Part shown: in pieces, positions 37,154-45,839 of the stretch
Position numbering within the stretch: the stretch's first letter is position 1
Layout of the letters: every line of letters begins with the position of its first letter
NCBI GenBank assembly: GCA_963810305.1
Contig: CAWEMY010000005.1
Location: 372,001-436,000 of the forward strand
Length of the DNA: 64,000 nucleotides
Reading direction: 5' to 3'
Source of the DNA: JACDCA01 sp963810305
Lineage (GTDB): Bacteria; Acidobacteriota; Vicinamibacteria; Vicinamibacterales; 2-12-FULL-66-21
Notes under the pieces: model-generated
Told to the model about the DNA's origin: nothing
The model's database searches: none
What the model saw: only the letters and a program-made list of their open reading frames with translations
Program-made: the position numbers and the translations under genes

Positions 37154-39298
37154 ATGAGTGAGCACCTATCTTTGACGGCGCGCCGCTCGGCGGTCGCGTT
37201 TTTCGCTGCAATCGCTCTCGCCGCCGCGTGCAAGACCACGCCGCCTCCGCTGAAAGGGCCGCCGCCGATCCCGTTCGAGCAGAAGATGGCCTGGATCCTC
37301 CAGCTCGAAGATCGACGAATCCTCCGCAACGAACCGCCGCCTCCGCCGCCGGTGGAGCCGGTGCGGCGCGGACGCGCACCACAGGTGGCGCCCACTCCGC
37401 CACCGACCGGGGACCTCACCGTCCTGATTACCGATGCCGACGCCCGCATTCGTCGCCGTGCGGCGCTGGCGCTCGGTCGTGTCGGCCTTGCCGAAGCGGT
37501 GACGCCGCTGACCGGATTGCTGGGTGATACGGATGCCGAGGTGAAACAGGCTGCCGCCTTTGCGCTTGGTCTGATCGGCGACGCCTCGGCGGCCGCAGCG
37601 CTGACGCCGCTCCTGACGGATCCCGCCCCTATGGTCCGCGGCAGGGCCGCGGAGGCGCTGGGCCTCATCGGCGCCAAAGACACCGCAGCCGCAGTCGGCG
37701 CGGTCGCCGCCGAATACGTGCGACACGCCTCGGTCAGCGGACGGCAGCCGGACGATGAGAGCGCGTCGCCACCCGAAGCCGAAGCCTTCAAGCTGGCGAT
37801 CTTCGCACTCGTTCGGCTCGGCGCGTGGGATCCGCTGGCGGCAGCGGTACTCGAAGGCGACCGCCCGGTCACGCGCTGGTGGCCGGTGGCGTATGCGCTG
37901 CAACGGATCAACGACAAACGCGCGCTGCCGGCTCTCAAGCAGCTCGTCGCCGGGCCGGGCAAGTACTCGACCGCCTTCGCGGTTCGCGGGCTGGGCGCGT
38001 TGCGGGACACGTCCGCCGGTCCGGCGATCGTTCCTCTCCTCGATGGCTCGCGTCCGCTCGAAGTGACGGTCTCGGCCATTCGTGCGGCGGGTCAGATCGG
38101 GGCGGAAGAGGCCGTGGAACCACTCGGGCGCATCGCCGGCGATCGAAAGTCGGATCCTAATCTCCGGCTCGAGGCGGTTTCGGCGCTCGGGTCTCTAAAG
38201 GGCACCGGCGCGCTGGCCGTGGTTCAGGATCTGATGACCGATCCCTGGCCGGTGATGCGCATTGCCGCACTACGTGCCTCGGCGGCCATCGATCAGGAGA
38301 CATTCGTGGTCATTCTGGCGAGTCTCGATGCCGATCCAGACTGGACGGTGCGGTCCGCATTCGCGGGCGTGCTGGCGACGCTGCCGGCCGACATCGCGAT
38401 GGACCGTTTGCGTGCGATGCTGAACGACGAGGACAAACGCGTCGTGCCCGCCGTGCTGCGCGCGCTTGTCCGCGTGAAGGCTCCCGACGCCGGCGAGCTC
38501 ATTCTGGCGCGCGCCAAGGACCTCGACTTCTCGGTGCGAGCTGCAGTGTCTGACCTGATTGGCCAGGTCAAGCCTCCTGGCGGGGCTGACGCCCTGCGCG
38601 AGGCATACAAGGCCGCCGTTCCGGATCTGGCTTACTCAGCTCGAACGGCTGCTCTCGACGCGCTCGCGTCGTATGGCGCCGCCGAAGCGGTGGAGACGCT
38701 GAAGGCCGCGCTTGGCGATCGCGAATGGGCAGTGCGGGTGCGCGCCGCGGAGCTGCTCGACAAGCTCGAGCCCACCGGCGATCACCGCCGGGTCATGCGT
38801 CCCGTCCCGGGATCCGCGCCGGCGCCCTACGACGACAAGACGCTGATCGCCCCCGATTATTCTCCGCACGTCTTCATCGAAACGGTGAAGGGCACTGTCG
38901 AGTTCGAGCTTGCCGTGCTCGACGCACCGCAAACGAGCCGCAACTTCGTCACGCTCGCGCGCAAGGGGTTCTTCAATGGCCTCGCGATCCACCGCGTCGT
39001 CCCGAACTTCGTCGTCCAGGACGGTGACTCGCGAGGCGACGGGACCGGCGGACCGGGTTACACGATTCGCGACGAGCTCAACGAGCGTCCATTCATTCGC
39101 GGCACGGTCGGAATGGCGCTGTCGTGGAAGGACACCGGCGGCAGCCAGTTCTTCATCGTCCACTCACCGCAACCGCACCTCGACGCGAAGTACACGGTCT
39201 TCGGCCAGGTCGTCGCCGGGATGGACGTCGTCGATCGGATTCAGCAGGGAGACGTCATTCAGCGGGTCAGGGTGTGGGACGGCAGAGGATGGCAATAA
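37154..39298 (+). CDS. Lipoprotein with HEAT repeats and a C-terminal cyclophilin domain
   Basis: 714 residues. A lipoprotein signal (VAFFAAIALAAAC, Cys at about residue 24) is followed by a Pro-rich linker, then about twelve HEAT repeats from residue 90 to 550 (for example IRRRAALALGRVGLAEAVTPL), and a cyclophilin-type peptidyl-prolyl isomerase domain in the last 150 residues (NFVTLARKGFFNGLAIHRVV, SQFFIVHSPQPHLDAKYTVFG). It should sit on the periplasmic face of a membrane, where the HEAT superhelix would present clients to the isomerase. ATG 37154 lies 7 bases after menC. The reader of the fold pair is inference; each domain is clear. Confidence 0.9.
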   Translation: MSEHLSLTARRSAVAFFAAIALAAACKTTPPPLKGPPPIPFEQKMAWILQLEDRRILRNEPPPPPPVEPVRRGRAPQVAPTPPPTGDLTVLITDADARIRRRAALALGRVGLAEAVTPLTGLLGDTDAEVKQAAAFALGLIGDASAAAALTPLLTDPAPMVRGRAAEALGLIGAKDTAAAVGAVAAEYVRHASVSGRQPDDESASPPEAEAFKLAIFALVRLGAWDPLAAAVLEGDRPVTRWWPVAYALQRINDKRALPALKQLVAGPGKYSTAFAVRGLGALRDTSAGPAIVPLLDGSRPLEVTVSAIRAAGQIGAEEAVEPLGRIAGDRKSDPNLRLEAVSALGSLKGTGALAVVQDLMTDPWPVMRIAALRASAAIDQETFVVILASLDADPDWTVRSAFAGVLATLPADIAMDRLRAMLNDEDKRVVPAVLRALVRVKAPDAGELILARAKDLDFSVRAAVSDLIGQVKPPGGADALREAYKAAVPDLAYSARTAALDALASYGAAEAVETLKAALGDREWAVRVRAAELLDKLEPTGDHRRVMRPVPGSAPAPYDDKTLIAPDYSPHVFIETVKGTVEFELAVLDAPQTSRNFVTLARKGFFNGLAIHRVVPNFVVQDGDSRGDGTGGPGYTIRDELNERPFIRGTVGMALSWKDTGGSQFFIVHSPQPHLDAKYTVFGQVVAGMDVVDRIQQGDVIQRVRVWDGRGWQ

Positions 39299-39299
39299 G

Positions 39300-39331
39300 A
39301 AAAAAAAGGGGGGCGACACAAGGCCGCCCCC
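39300..39331 (-). terminator. Intrinsic terminator of the first 18-residue gene
   Basis: On the minus strand: stem GGGGGCG / CGCCCCC with a 9-base loop and a run of eight T. It starts 22 bases after the stop of the micro-gene at 39353 and also sits directly after the stop of the convergent HEAT/cyclophilin gene. Confidence 0.9.
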
Positions 39332-39352
39332 TTCTCTAGCGGATACGGGCTC

Positions 39353-39409
39353 TTACCGCTTCTTGCCGCCCTTTTTTGCGCCGCCCTTCTTGGCAGTCTT
39401 CTTGGCCAT
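39353..39409 (-). CDS. 18-residue Lys/Gly-rich micro-protein, copy A
   Basis: Encodes MAKKTAKKGGAKKGGKKR and then TAA. Nine of 18 residues are basic, none is acidic, and there are four glycines, so it should be unstructured and bind nucleic acid or another polyanion. An AAGGGGGGG Shine-Dalgarno-like run ends 6 bases before the ATG. A strong intrinsic terminator follows. Copy B at 39665-39721 encodes exactly the same peptide although 8 of 18 codons differ, all silently, and the flanks are unrelated. That is the pattern of selection on the peptide. No promoter is obvious in the 200 bases upstream, and the terminator of copy B lies in between. I do not recognise the family; the composition recalls histone-H1-like tails. 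Confidence 0.8.
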   Translation of the reverse strand: MAKKTAKKGGAKKGGKKR

Positions 39410-39616
39410 GCGATATCCCCCCCTTCGTTTTGGGACTTGTCGCGAGGAGCTCTCACTGCGTTGCAGCTGCCGCGGCCATCGGCGCGCCGGCCTGCTCTGT
39501 CAGCGCTCTCGCCTGGTTGCTTATCCGACGGGAACGGGTGCCCCCGCCGTGGCAGCCTTCGCGGGTTCGGTTGCGTTGGCCGCTCTCAACTCCCGCGTGT
39601 GCGGGAGGCCAGCATC
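39410..39616. other. Gap between the two micro-genes, with a perfect hairpin at 39590-39607
   Basis: 207 bases without a recognisable gene. CTCCCGC-GTGT-GCGGGAG forms a perfect 7-bp hairpin at 39590-39607 just downstream of terminator B. On the minus strand a weak TTG-initiated frame of 22 codons (about 39590 to 39523) is rich in Ala and Pro, but has no well-placed ribosome site. It must hold the promoter of copy A if that gene has its own. Confidence 0.4.
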
Positions 39617-39649
39617 AAAAAAAAGGGGGTGTCATCTCTCGACACCCCC
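39617..39649 (-). terminator. Intrinsic terminator of the second 18-residue gene
   Basis: On the minus strand: perfect 9-bp stem GGGGGTGTC / GACACCCCC, 7-base loop, eight T. The stem begins 15 bases after the stop codon of copy B. Confidence 0.92.
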
Positions 39650-39664
39650 GGACCGGCAGGCGGC

Positions 39665-39721
39665 TTAGCGCTTCTTCCCGCCCTTTTTCGCGCCGCCCTT
39701 TTTCGCCGTCTTTTTCGCCAT
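39665..39721 (-). CDS. 18-residue Lys/Gly-rich micro-protein, copy B
   Basis: Encodes the same MAKKTAKKGGAKKGGKKR peptide as copy A, with TAA. An ideal AAGGAGG Shine-Dalgarno ends 5 bases before the ATG. Upstream, on the minus strand, TTGACA and CATAAT with a 16-base spacer (39817-39844) form a near-consensus promoter, giving a leader of about 87 bases; a perfect intrinsic terminator follows. So a complete single-gene transcription unit of about 190 bases surrounds a 57-base gene. Its codons lean to AAA and GCG where copy A uses AAG and GCC. Function unknown; abundant expression is likely from the signals. Confidence 0.85.
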   Translation of the reverse strand: MAKKTAKKGGAKKGGKKR

Positions 39722-39816
39722 CAATTCCTCCTTGGAATTTGGCAGCTCAGCTTTGTTACCGGTGACCGAGGGTTACCACAGGTGGGCTGAGCACTCCACC
39801 CTCATACAAGATGTAG

Positions 39817-39844
39817 ATTATGGATGAGAAAATTCGACTGTCAA
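39817..39844 (-). promoter_or_regulatory. Sigma-70 promoter of micro-gene copy B
   Basis: TTGACA at 39839-39844 (perfect) and CATAAT at 39817-39822 (5 of 6), spacer 16, both read on the minus strand. Only the micro-gene lies downstream before a terminator. Confidence 0.8.
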
Positions 39845-39865
39845 GCACAAAGTAGTTGAAATGTC

Positions 39866-39886
39866 AAAAAAACCCACGCAGGTTTT
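39866..39886 (-). terminator. Intrinsic terminator after the TPR gene
   Basis: AAAACC / GGTTTT stem with a 6-base loop and seven T, 44 bases after the stop of the TPR gene at 39931 and just upstream of the micro-gene promoter, insulating one from the other. Confidence 0.65.
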
Positions 39887-39930
39887 GTCGGTTGGATGAC
39901 GCTGAAGCTGTAGATGCGCGTGCGCGAGTG

Positions 39931-41494
39931 TCAGCGGCGCGGCGTGTGTGAGGCGGCTTCGCCGAGACGTGTGAGCGCGCGCGTCGCCGCCGCTCGCGTG
40001 TCAGCGGCGGCACCGAAAAGCGAGGCGGCGACGCGGTAGAGGGCGACGGCGTTCTCGCGGCGGCCGGCCCGTTCGTGCAAGCGAGCGGCTTCGAAATATG
40101 CGGCCCCGAGGATCGAGGCCGGACAGGTGCGCGCGCCGCGGATCGCCGCCTCGTATGCGGCCAGCGCTTGCGTCTGCTCGCCTGCGGCCTGCAGCACGCG
40201 TCCGAACCGGTAGCGGGAGACCGGATCCGACGGATTGAGCGTCAGCGAACGTTCGAGCGCCGCCTGCGCCGCGGCGGTATCCTGCTTCTCGAACCGCCGC
40301 CAGCCCTCGAGCGACAGGCGGTACCCCTCGGCCTGTTTCGCATCCGGCGCTCGGCGACGTCGCGCGTCCACTGTCGCCCGCACACCGCGCAGGTCAGGAT
40401 AGGACGCCGTCGCCGTCGCGTTTCGGTACGCTTGCAACGCCGCTTCGCGGTCCCCCAGCCGATCGTAGGCTTCGCCGAGGCGAGCGTGGGCGAGACCCAG
40501 GGCACCGAACGGCGCCTTCGGACGCAGTGCGATCACCGCCTCGAGTTGCTCGATCGCCTGATCCGTCTCGTGGAGGGTGTCGAGCAGTCGGGCGATGGCC
40601 AGCCGCGCGCGTACTTCAGCCAGGACCGGCTCGTTGATCCGCCGCTCGCGCGCGGACATCAGCAGCGTCTGCCACGATTGAAGACTCGCCGTCGCGTCGT
40701 GCAGGTATTCGTCCTGAATGCGGGCGATCTCGCCGGCAAACAGCGGGTTGCGCGGGTACTCGCGGCGGAGGTCATCCAGGATCTCGAGCGCCCTCGCCGT
40801 CTGCCGCTCGTACCACAGATAAATGATGTGGAGCTGGTAGTCGGCCTCTCCGCGCAGGAGCTTGCCGCGGGTGCGCGCGCGCAGCATCTGGGCGAGGCCC
40901 ACTTTCTTGTCGCCGCCGGGCAGCGCCAGCAGCAGACGAAAAAACTTGGCGGCTCTCGGGGCGGCGTCCGCGTAGGTACTTGTACATGCCCATCGCGAAG
41001 TAGGCGTCGTCCAGCGTGGGATCGAGCGCAACCGCGCGTTCCAGAGCCGTGAGGATCCGCTTGCCGTCGCGGGCCGCGGCCAGGCGTTCGTTGCGGAGCA
41101 CACGCCATTGGACGCGGGCGGCGTAGGCGCCACCGAGATAGAACCAGGCTTCAGCTTCGTTGGGCGACCGCACCACCCATGCTTCAGCGTCGGTAATCGC
41201 CAGATCGGCGGCGGTCGAGAACTCGGCATCGAGGGTCTGGCTGTCGGGATCGAGCTGAATTCGCCACCACAGCGCGGTCGCGGCCAGCACCTCGCAGGCC
41301 TCTGGCGGCGCGGGTGGGCACGCGCGCGTCAAGGCGGCATCGAGGTCGTCGAAGCGGGCCTCGAGGATGGCGTCGTAGACCCGGACGAGTCCGTCGACAC
41401 CGGTCAGTTGCGGCGCCGTCGCCGCATCGCCCGCCGCCTGGACGAACAAAACGACGCCGAGCAGGAGGATCGCCGCGCTCCGCGGCCTGGTCAT
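39931..41494 (-). CDS. Exported TPR-repeat protein, one frameshift
   Basis: About 520 residues after correction. ATG 41494 begins a signal peptide (RPRSAAILLLGVVLFVQAAG) and overlaps the ddl stop (ATGA). TPR-like helices fill the rest: AWFYLGGAYAARVQW, DPTLDDAYFAMGMYKY, GALGLAHARLGEAYDRLGDR, VSRYRFGRVLQAAGEQTQAL and more. An extra base at 40975-40976 (TAC C TAC) splits the gene; correction reads MGMYKYYADAAPRAAKFFRL. No catalytic motif; probably a periplasmic scaffold. It is the last gene of the ddl operon and has its own terminator. Confidence 0.82.
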
Positions 41495-42648
41495 GTGACG
41501 CTGGTACGCAGCCCTTGCTTTGCTGCGTGCCTCTCGACCGCGAGCGCGATCAGCCGATCGAGGAGCTGCGGGTACGACACGCCGCTCGCCGCCCACATCT
41601 TCGAATACATGCTGATCGTCGTGAACCCCGGGATCGTGTTCACCTCGTTGACGTAGATGGTGTCGTCCTTCCTGGAGAGCAGAAAGTCGACGCGCGCCAT
41701 CCCGGCGCAGTCGATCGCCTGGAACGCTTCAATCGACAGCCGACGGATTCGTTCGGTCAAGGCGGGAGGCAGATCCGCGGGAATGATCGTCCGCGACCCG
41801 CTGTCGATGTACTTCGCCTCGTAGTCGTAGAACTCGCGCGACGGGATCACCTCCCCGGGCACCGACGCCTCGGGATCGTCATTGCCAAGGACCGCACACT
41901 CGATCTCACGCGCTTCGGGTACGGCGGCCTCGACAATGATCCGGCGGTCGAAACTGCCGGCGAGCTCCATTGCCTCGATCAGTGTGGCGCGATCCTTTGC
42001 CTTGGAGATGCCGACGCTGGACCCGAGGTTCGCCGGCTTCACGAATGCCGGATATCCGAGGTGCTGCTCGATGGCGGTGAGCGTCTCCTCACGCTGGCGC
42101 GCCCAGTCGACACCGCGGACGACGGTATACGCGCCGACCGGCAGCCCGTGCGATGCGAAGACGACCTTCATCATCCCCTTGTCCATCCCGACCGAGGAGG
42201 CCAGGACGCCCGCGCCAACGTAGGGGACGTTGGCCAGCTCGAGGAGACCCTGGATCGTGCCGTCCTCGCCGTAGGGGCCGTGCAGCACCGGGAAGATGAC
42301 GTCAAGGTTCAGGCCGGTGACAACCGCCTGACCCGCGGCCTCGGATTCGCGAGACCGATCGATCGAGAGAATCGTGTTGTCGCTCGGATGCGCGACGAGG
42401 TGAACCTCCCGACCCGCGCGCGACGGTCTCGCTGAATCGAGACGGGCCTGTTCGATCACTTCGCCGGCCGACATCATCGTCGGCGGCCGCTCGGCGATGC
42501 TCCATCGGCCGTCCTTCTCGATGCGGATCGCGACCGGCTCGTAGCGCTTCCGATCGAGGTTGCCGAAGACCGCTGCTGCCGACGCCAGCGATACTTCATG
42601 CTCACCGGATCGGCCACCATAGAGCACACCAACACGAAGTCGTTTCAC
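41491..42648 (-). CDS. ddl: D-alanine--D-alanine ligase
   Basis: Makes D-Ala-D-Ala for peptidoglycan. ATP-grasp enzyme: GGRSGEHEVSLASA at the N terminus, YGEDGTIQGLLELANVPYVG, GMDKGMMK, KPANLGSSVGISK and the C-terminal EVNTIPGFTTISMYSKMW. GTG 42648 (KRLRVGVLYGG) gives 385 residues and lies 6 bases after a TATTCT box; the ATG at 42684 would add 12 residues encoded by the GC repeat and is less likely. The gene is divergent from tgt across that repeat, and its stop overlaps the following TPR start. Confidence 0.95.
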   Translation of the reverse strand: MKRLRVGVLYGGRSGEHEVSLASAAAVFGNLDRKRYEPVAIRIEKDGRWSIAERPPTMMSAGEVIEQARLDSARPSRAGREVHLVAHPSDNTILSIDRSRESEAAGQAVVTGLNLDVIFPVLHGPYGEDGTIQGLLELANVPYVGAGVLASSVGMDKGMMKVVFASHGLPVGAYTVVRGVDWARQREETLTAIEQHLGYPAFVKPANLGSSVGISKAKDRATLIEAMELAGSFDRRIIVEAAVPEAREIECAVLGNDDPEASVPGEVIPSREFYDYEAKYIDSGSRTIIPADLPPALTERIRRLSIEAFQAIDCAGMARVDFLLSRKDDTIYVNEVNTIPGFTTISMYSKMWAASGVSYPQLLDRLIALAVERHAAKQGLRTSVT

Positions 42649-42654
42649 AGGCAA

Positions 42655-42660
42655 AGAATA
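42655..42660 (-). promoter_or_regulatory. TATTCT -10 box of ddl
   Basis: 6 bases before the GTG of ddl; would give a leaderless transcript. The divergent tgt gene has the same hexamer in the same relative position. Confidence 0.5.
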
Positions 42661-42663
42661 CAG

Positions 42664-42741
42664 GAGACGCGGGACGCGGGGCACGAGGCGCGGGACGCGG
42701 GACGCGGGACGCGGGCGCGGGGCGCGGGGCGCGGGGCGCGA
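42664..42741. repeat. GGGACGC / GGGGCGC heptamer tandem repeat
   Basis: About ten 7-base GC-only units lie between the divergent ddl and tgt promoters, replacing the -35 regions of both. Confidence 0.93.
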
Positions 42742-42748
42742 AGCTGGT

Positions 42749-42754
42749 TATTCT
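42749..42754 (+). promoter_or_regulatory. TATTCT -10 box of tgt
   Basis: 8 bases before the tgt ATG; there is no Shine-Dalgarno between them, again suggesting a leaderless or nearly leaderless start. Confidence 0.5.
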
Positions 42755-42762
42755 GTTGAGGC

Positions 42763-43914
42763 ATGTTCCGCTTCACGGTGCTCAAGACAGACGGCCGCGC
42801 CCGCCGTGGCGAGATCGAGACGCCACACGGCGTGGTCCAGACGCCGGCCTTCATGCCGGTAGGCACGCGCGGAGCGGTCAAAGCAATCACCCAGCGTGAT
42901 CTCCTCGATCTCGACGCCGAAATCATCCTGGGCAACACCTATCACCTGTATCTGAAGCCGGGTGACGATCTGATCGCGCGAGCGGGGGGGCTGCACAAAT
43001 TCATCGGGTGGGATCGTCCGATTCTCACCGACAGCGGCGGATACCAGGTGTTCAGCCTCGCGTCGACCCGACGAGTGCACGAGCACGGTGCGGAGTTCCG
43101 TTCACACCTCGACGGCTCGCTGCATCTGCTCACGCCGGAGCGTGCGACCGACATTCAGGCGCAGCTCGGTGCGGACGTGGCGATGGTGCTCGATGAGTGC
43201 GCGGCTTCTTCCGTCACGCCCGATGTCACTCGCGACGCCATGCAGCGGTCGATACGATGGGCGCAACGCGCGCGCCAGCGCCTCCTCGGCATCCGCGAAG
43301 GCAGCGTTGCGGATCTCACGGTGAGCAACCCAGGGCAGGCCCAGTTTGGCATCGTCCAGGGGGGCGTCCTCCCGGGTCTCAGAACCGAGAGCGCGCAGGC
43401 GACAGTTGAAGTCGGGTTCGAAGGCTACGGGATCGGCGGGCTCAGCGTCGGCGAGCCGGTGGATGTGATGTACCAGGTCGTCTCGCATACCGCGCCGCTG
43501 CTGCCGGCGGATCGTCCGAGATATCTGATGGGGACCGGCATGCCTGACGATCTCATCGAATGCGTGGCGCGCGGCATCGATATGTTCGACTGCGTGTTGC
43601 CGACGCGGAACGCGCGCAACGGACAGCTCCTGACGTCGCGCGGACCGCTGGTGATCAAGAACGCGCGGTATGCAGAAGATCCGGAGCCGCCAGACTCCAG
43701 CTGTGGTTGTTACACCTGCCGGCACTTTTCACGCGCGTATCTGCGTCATTTATATGTCGCGAACGAGATGACGGCGGCCACGCTCAACACGGTCCACAAC
43801 CTCTACTTTTACCTTGACACGATGAGGCGGATTAGGGAGGCTATTATGTTCGGCACGTTTGAAAAACTCCGCCTGGAGTTCCATCAAACCTTCTCGCGCC
43901 GACCTCAACATTGA
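42763..43914 (+). CDS. tgt: Queuine/preQ1 tRNA-guanine transglycosylase
   Basis: Exchanges guanine-34 for preQ1 in tRNAs with GUN anticodons. Catalytic Asp residues are in ILTDSGGYQVFS and DMFDCVLPTRNAR; the zinc site is CGCYTC with a following Cys and His (SSCGCYTCRHF). GGLSVGEP and RYLMGTGMPDDL are further blocks. 383 residues. It heads the classical tgt-yajC-secD-secF order; yajC starts one base after its stop. Confidence 0.97.
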   Translation: MFRFTVLKTDGRARRGEIETPHGVVQTPAFMPVGTRGAVKAITQRDLLDLDAEIILGNTYHLYLKPGDDLIARAGGLHKFIGWDRPILTDSGGYQVFSLASTRRVHEHGAEFRSHLDGSLHLLTPERATDIQAQLGADVAMVLDECAASSVTPDVTRDAMQRSIRWAQRARQRLLGIREGSVADLTVSNPGQAQFGIVQGGVLPGLRTESAQATVEVGFEGYGIGGLSVGEPVDVMYQVVSHTAPLLPADRPRYLMGTGMPDDLIECVARGIDMFDCVLPTRNARNGQLLTSRGPLVIKNARYAEDPEPPDSSCGCYTCRHFSRAYLRHLYVANEMTAATLNTVHNLYFYLDTMRRIREAIMFGTFEKLRLEFHQTFSRRPQH

Positions 43915-43915
43915 A

Positions 43916-44206
43916 ATGAACTCCGCGTTTACGCAGCTCATTCCGTTTGCGCTGATTCTGGGCATCTTCTACTTTCTGATTCTCTTGCCCATGAAGCGCA
44001 GGCAGAAGAAAATCCAGGAATTCCAGGAGAGCCTGAAAGTCGGCGACAAGATCGTCACGACCGGAGGCCTCTACGGCAAGGTGACGCGCGTCACCGATAA
44101 GACGCTGCAGGTCGAAATCGCGGATCGCGTCCGCGTCGAGCTGTCGCGTGCGGCCGTGGCCGGATACCAGGGGCAGGACCCCGTCGTCGCCGAATCGGGC
44201 AGGTAA
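43916..44206 (+). CDS. yajC: Preprotein translocase subunit YajC
   Basis: 96 residues with a single N-terminal membrane helix (LIPFALILGIFYFLILLPM) followed by the basic KRRQKKIQEFQESL and the cytoplasmic GDKIVTTGGLYGKVTRV domain. It associates with SecD and SecF in protein export. ATG 43916 is chosen over 43859 because it begins the membrane segment and avoids overlap with tgt. secD follows 9 bases later. Confidence 0.95.
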   Translation: MNSAFTQLIPFALILGIFYFLILLPMKRRQKKIQEFQESLKVGDKIVTTGGLYGKVTRVTDKTLQVEIADRVRVELSRAAVAGYQGQDPVVAESGR

Positions 44207-44215
44207 TTCGACATC

Positions 44216-45832
44216 ATGCACAAGAACCTTCGCTGGAAACTCGTCACCGTCGTCGCGGTGTTCATCATATTTTTCGTGCTGGGCGTCTACCCGATACTCG
44301 CCGCGCGCTACAGCCTCCCGTCGACCGGCTGGCTGCAGTCGAAGCAGCTGAAGCTCGGCCTGGATCTCAAAGGCGGCGTCCATCTCGTCATGCGGGTCCA
44401 TACCGGGGACGCTCTCCGGATCCACACCACGACGACGAGCGAACAGCTGCGCGAAGCGCTGACGACCGCCGGTGTGAACGTGTCGACGATCGCCCTGACA
44501 TCGGAAAAGTCCTTCAAGGTGGAGGGGGTTCCACAGGATCGCGATGCCGAGTTCCGTCGCGTTGCCGAGGAACAGACCGCAGTGCAATACGATCGGACGC
44601 CTGGTGCCGGCGGGGCCTACGAATTCGCGATGAAGCCGAACATCGAACTGGACATGCGCGCCCAGGCCGTCGTGCAGGCGCGTGAAACGATCGATCGGCG
44701 GGTGAACGAGCTCGGTGTCACCGAGCCGAACATCTCGACCTACGGCGCGGCGAATGACCAGATCCTCGTGCAGTTGCCGGGTGTGACCGATGTCGCCCGC
44801 GCGAAGGAAATCATCCGCAGCACGGCATTGCTGGAGCTCAAGCTGGTTGAATCAGGACCGGCGCCGACTCGCGAAGCGCTGCTGCAGGCACACGGCGGGC
44901 AGCTCCCGCAGGACATGGACGTGGTGTCCGGTCCGGCCGGTGACGGCGACGGTACGGTCTACTACCTGGTCAAGAAGGTGGCGTCAGTCACCGGCCAGGA
45001 TTTGCGGGGTGCGAATCCGACCATCGATGAAAACAACCGGCCCGCGGTGCGCTTCACGCTCACCAGCGAAGGCGCACGGAAGTTCGGCAAGGTCACTGGG
45101 GAAAACATCGGCCGCACGCTCGCGATCATTCTCGACAACCGGGTGTTCTCCGCGCCGCGCATCGATGGGCGGATCACCGATGACGGCCGCATCTACGGCA
45201 GCTTCACCACGCAGGAAGTCAATGATCTGTCGCTGGTCCTCCGCTCGGGAGCGCTGCCGGCATCGATGAGTTACCTCGAGGAGCGCGTGATCGGTCCGAC
45301 TCTCGGCGCCGACTCCGTACGCTCCGGGGTGCTGGCGTCACTCGGTGGACTCTCCCTCGTCGTTATCTTCATGCTGCTCTACTACAAGCTGTCGGGCATC
45401 AACGCGATCATCGCGATGTCCGCCAACCTGATCATTCTGATCGGACTGATGGCCTATCTCGGTGCCGCGATGACGCTGCCGGGGATTGCCGGCTTCATTT
45501 TGACGATGGGAATGGGCATCGATTCGAACGTGCTCATCTTCGAGCGGATCAAGGAGAACCTCCAGGCCCAGAAGGGCCCGCGGGCGGCGGTGAAAGAAGC
45601 TTTCGAACGCGTTTTCCTCACGCTCCTCGACACCCACGTGACGTCACTCATCGCCGCTGCTTTTCTCTTCCAGTTCGGCACCGGGCCGATCCGCGGTTTC
45701 GCGACGACGCTTACCATCGGCCTGTTGACCAACCTGTTCACGTCGATATTCGTTTCACGGACGCTGTTCGAGCTCGTGTTGTCGCGCCGGCCCGCGGGGG
45801 CGCAGGCGACGGCTCAACCGCTCAGCATTTAG
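44216..45832 (+). CDS. secD: Protein translocase subunit SecD
   Basis: 538 residues. One N-terminal membrane helix, the KLGLDLKGGVHLVMRV motif, a large periplasmic P1 domain (residues about 60-350) and five C-terminal helices with GIAGFILTMGMGIDSNVLIF and ERIKENL. Uses the proton gradient to pull proteins through SecYEG from the periplasmic side. Followed by secF with 7 bases between. Confidence 0.97.
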   Translation: MHKNLRWKLVTVVAVFIIFFVLGVYPILAARYSLPSTGWLQSKQLKLGLDLKGGVHLVMRVHTGDALRIHTTTTSEQLREALTTAGVNVSTIALTSEKSFKVEGVPQDRDAEFRRVAEEQTAVQYDRTPGAGGAYEFAMKPNIELDMRAQAVVQARETIDRRVNELGVTEPNISTYGAANDQILVQLPGVTDVARAKEIIRSTALLELKLVESGPAPTREALLQAHGGQLPQDMDVVSGPAGDGDGTVYYLVKKVASVTGQDLRGANPTIDENNRPAVRFTLTSEGARKFGKVTGENIGRTLAIILDNRVFSAPRIDGRITDDGRIYGSFTTQEVNDLSLVLRSGALPASMSYLEERVIGPTLGADSVRSGVLASLGGLSLVVIFMLLYYKLSGINAIIAMSANLIILIGLMAYLGAAMTLPGIAGFILTMGMGIDSNVLIFERIKENLQAQKGPRAAVKEAFERVFLTLLDTHVTSLIAAAFLFQFGTGPIRGFATTLTIGLLTNLFTSIFVSRTLFELVLSRRPAGAQATAQPLSI

Positions 45833-45839
45833 GCAAGCC

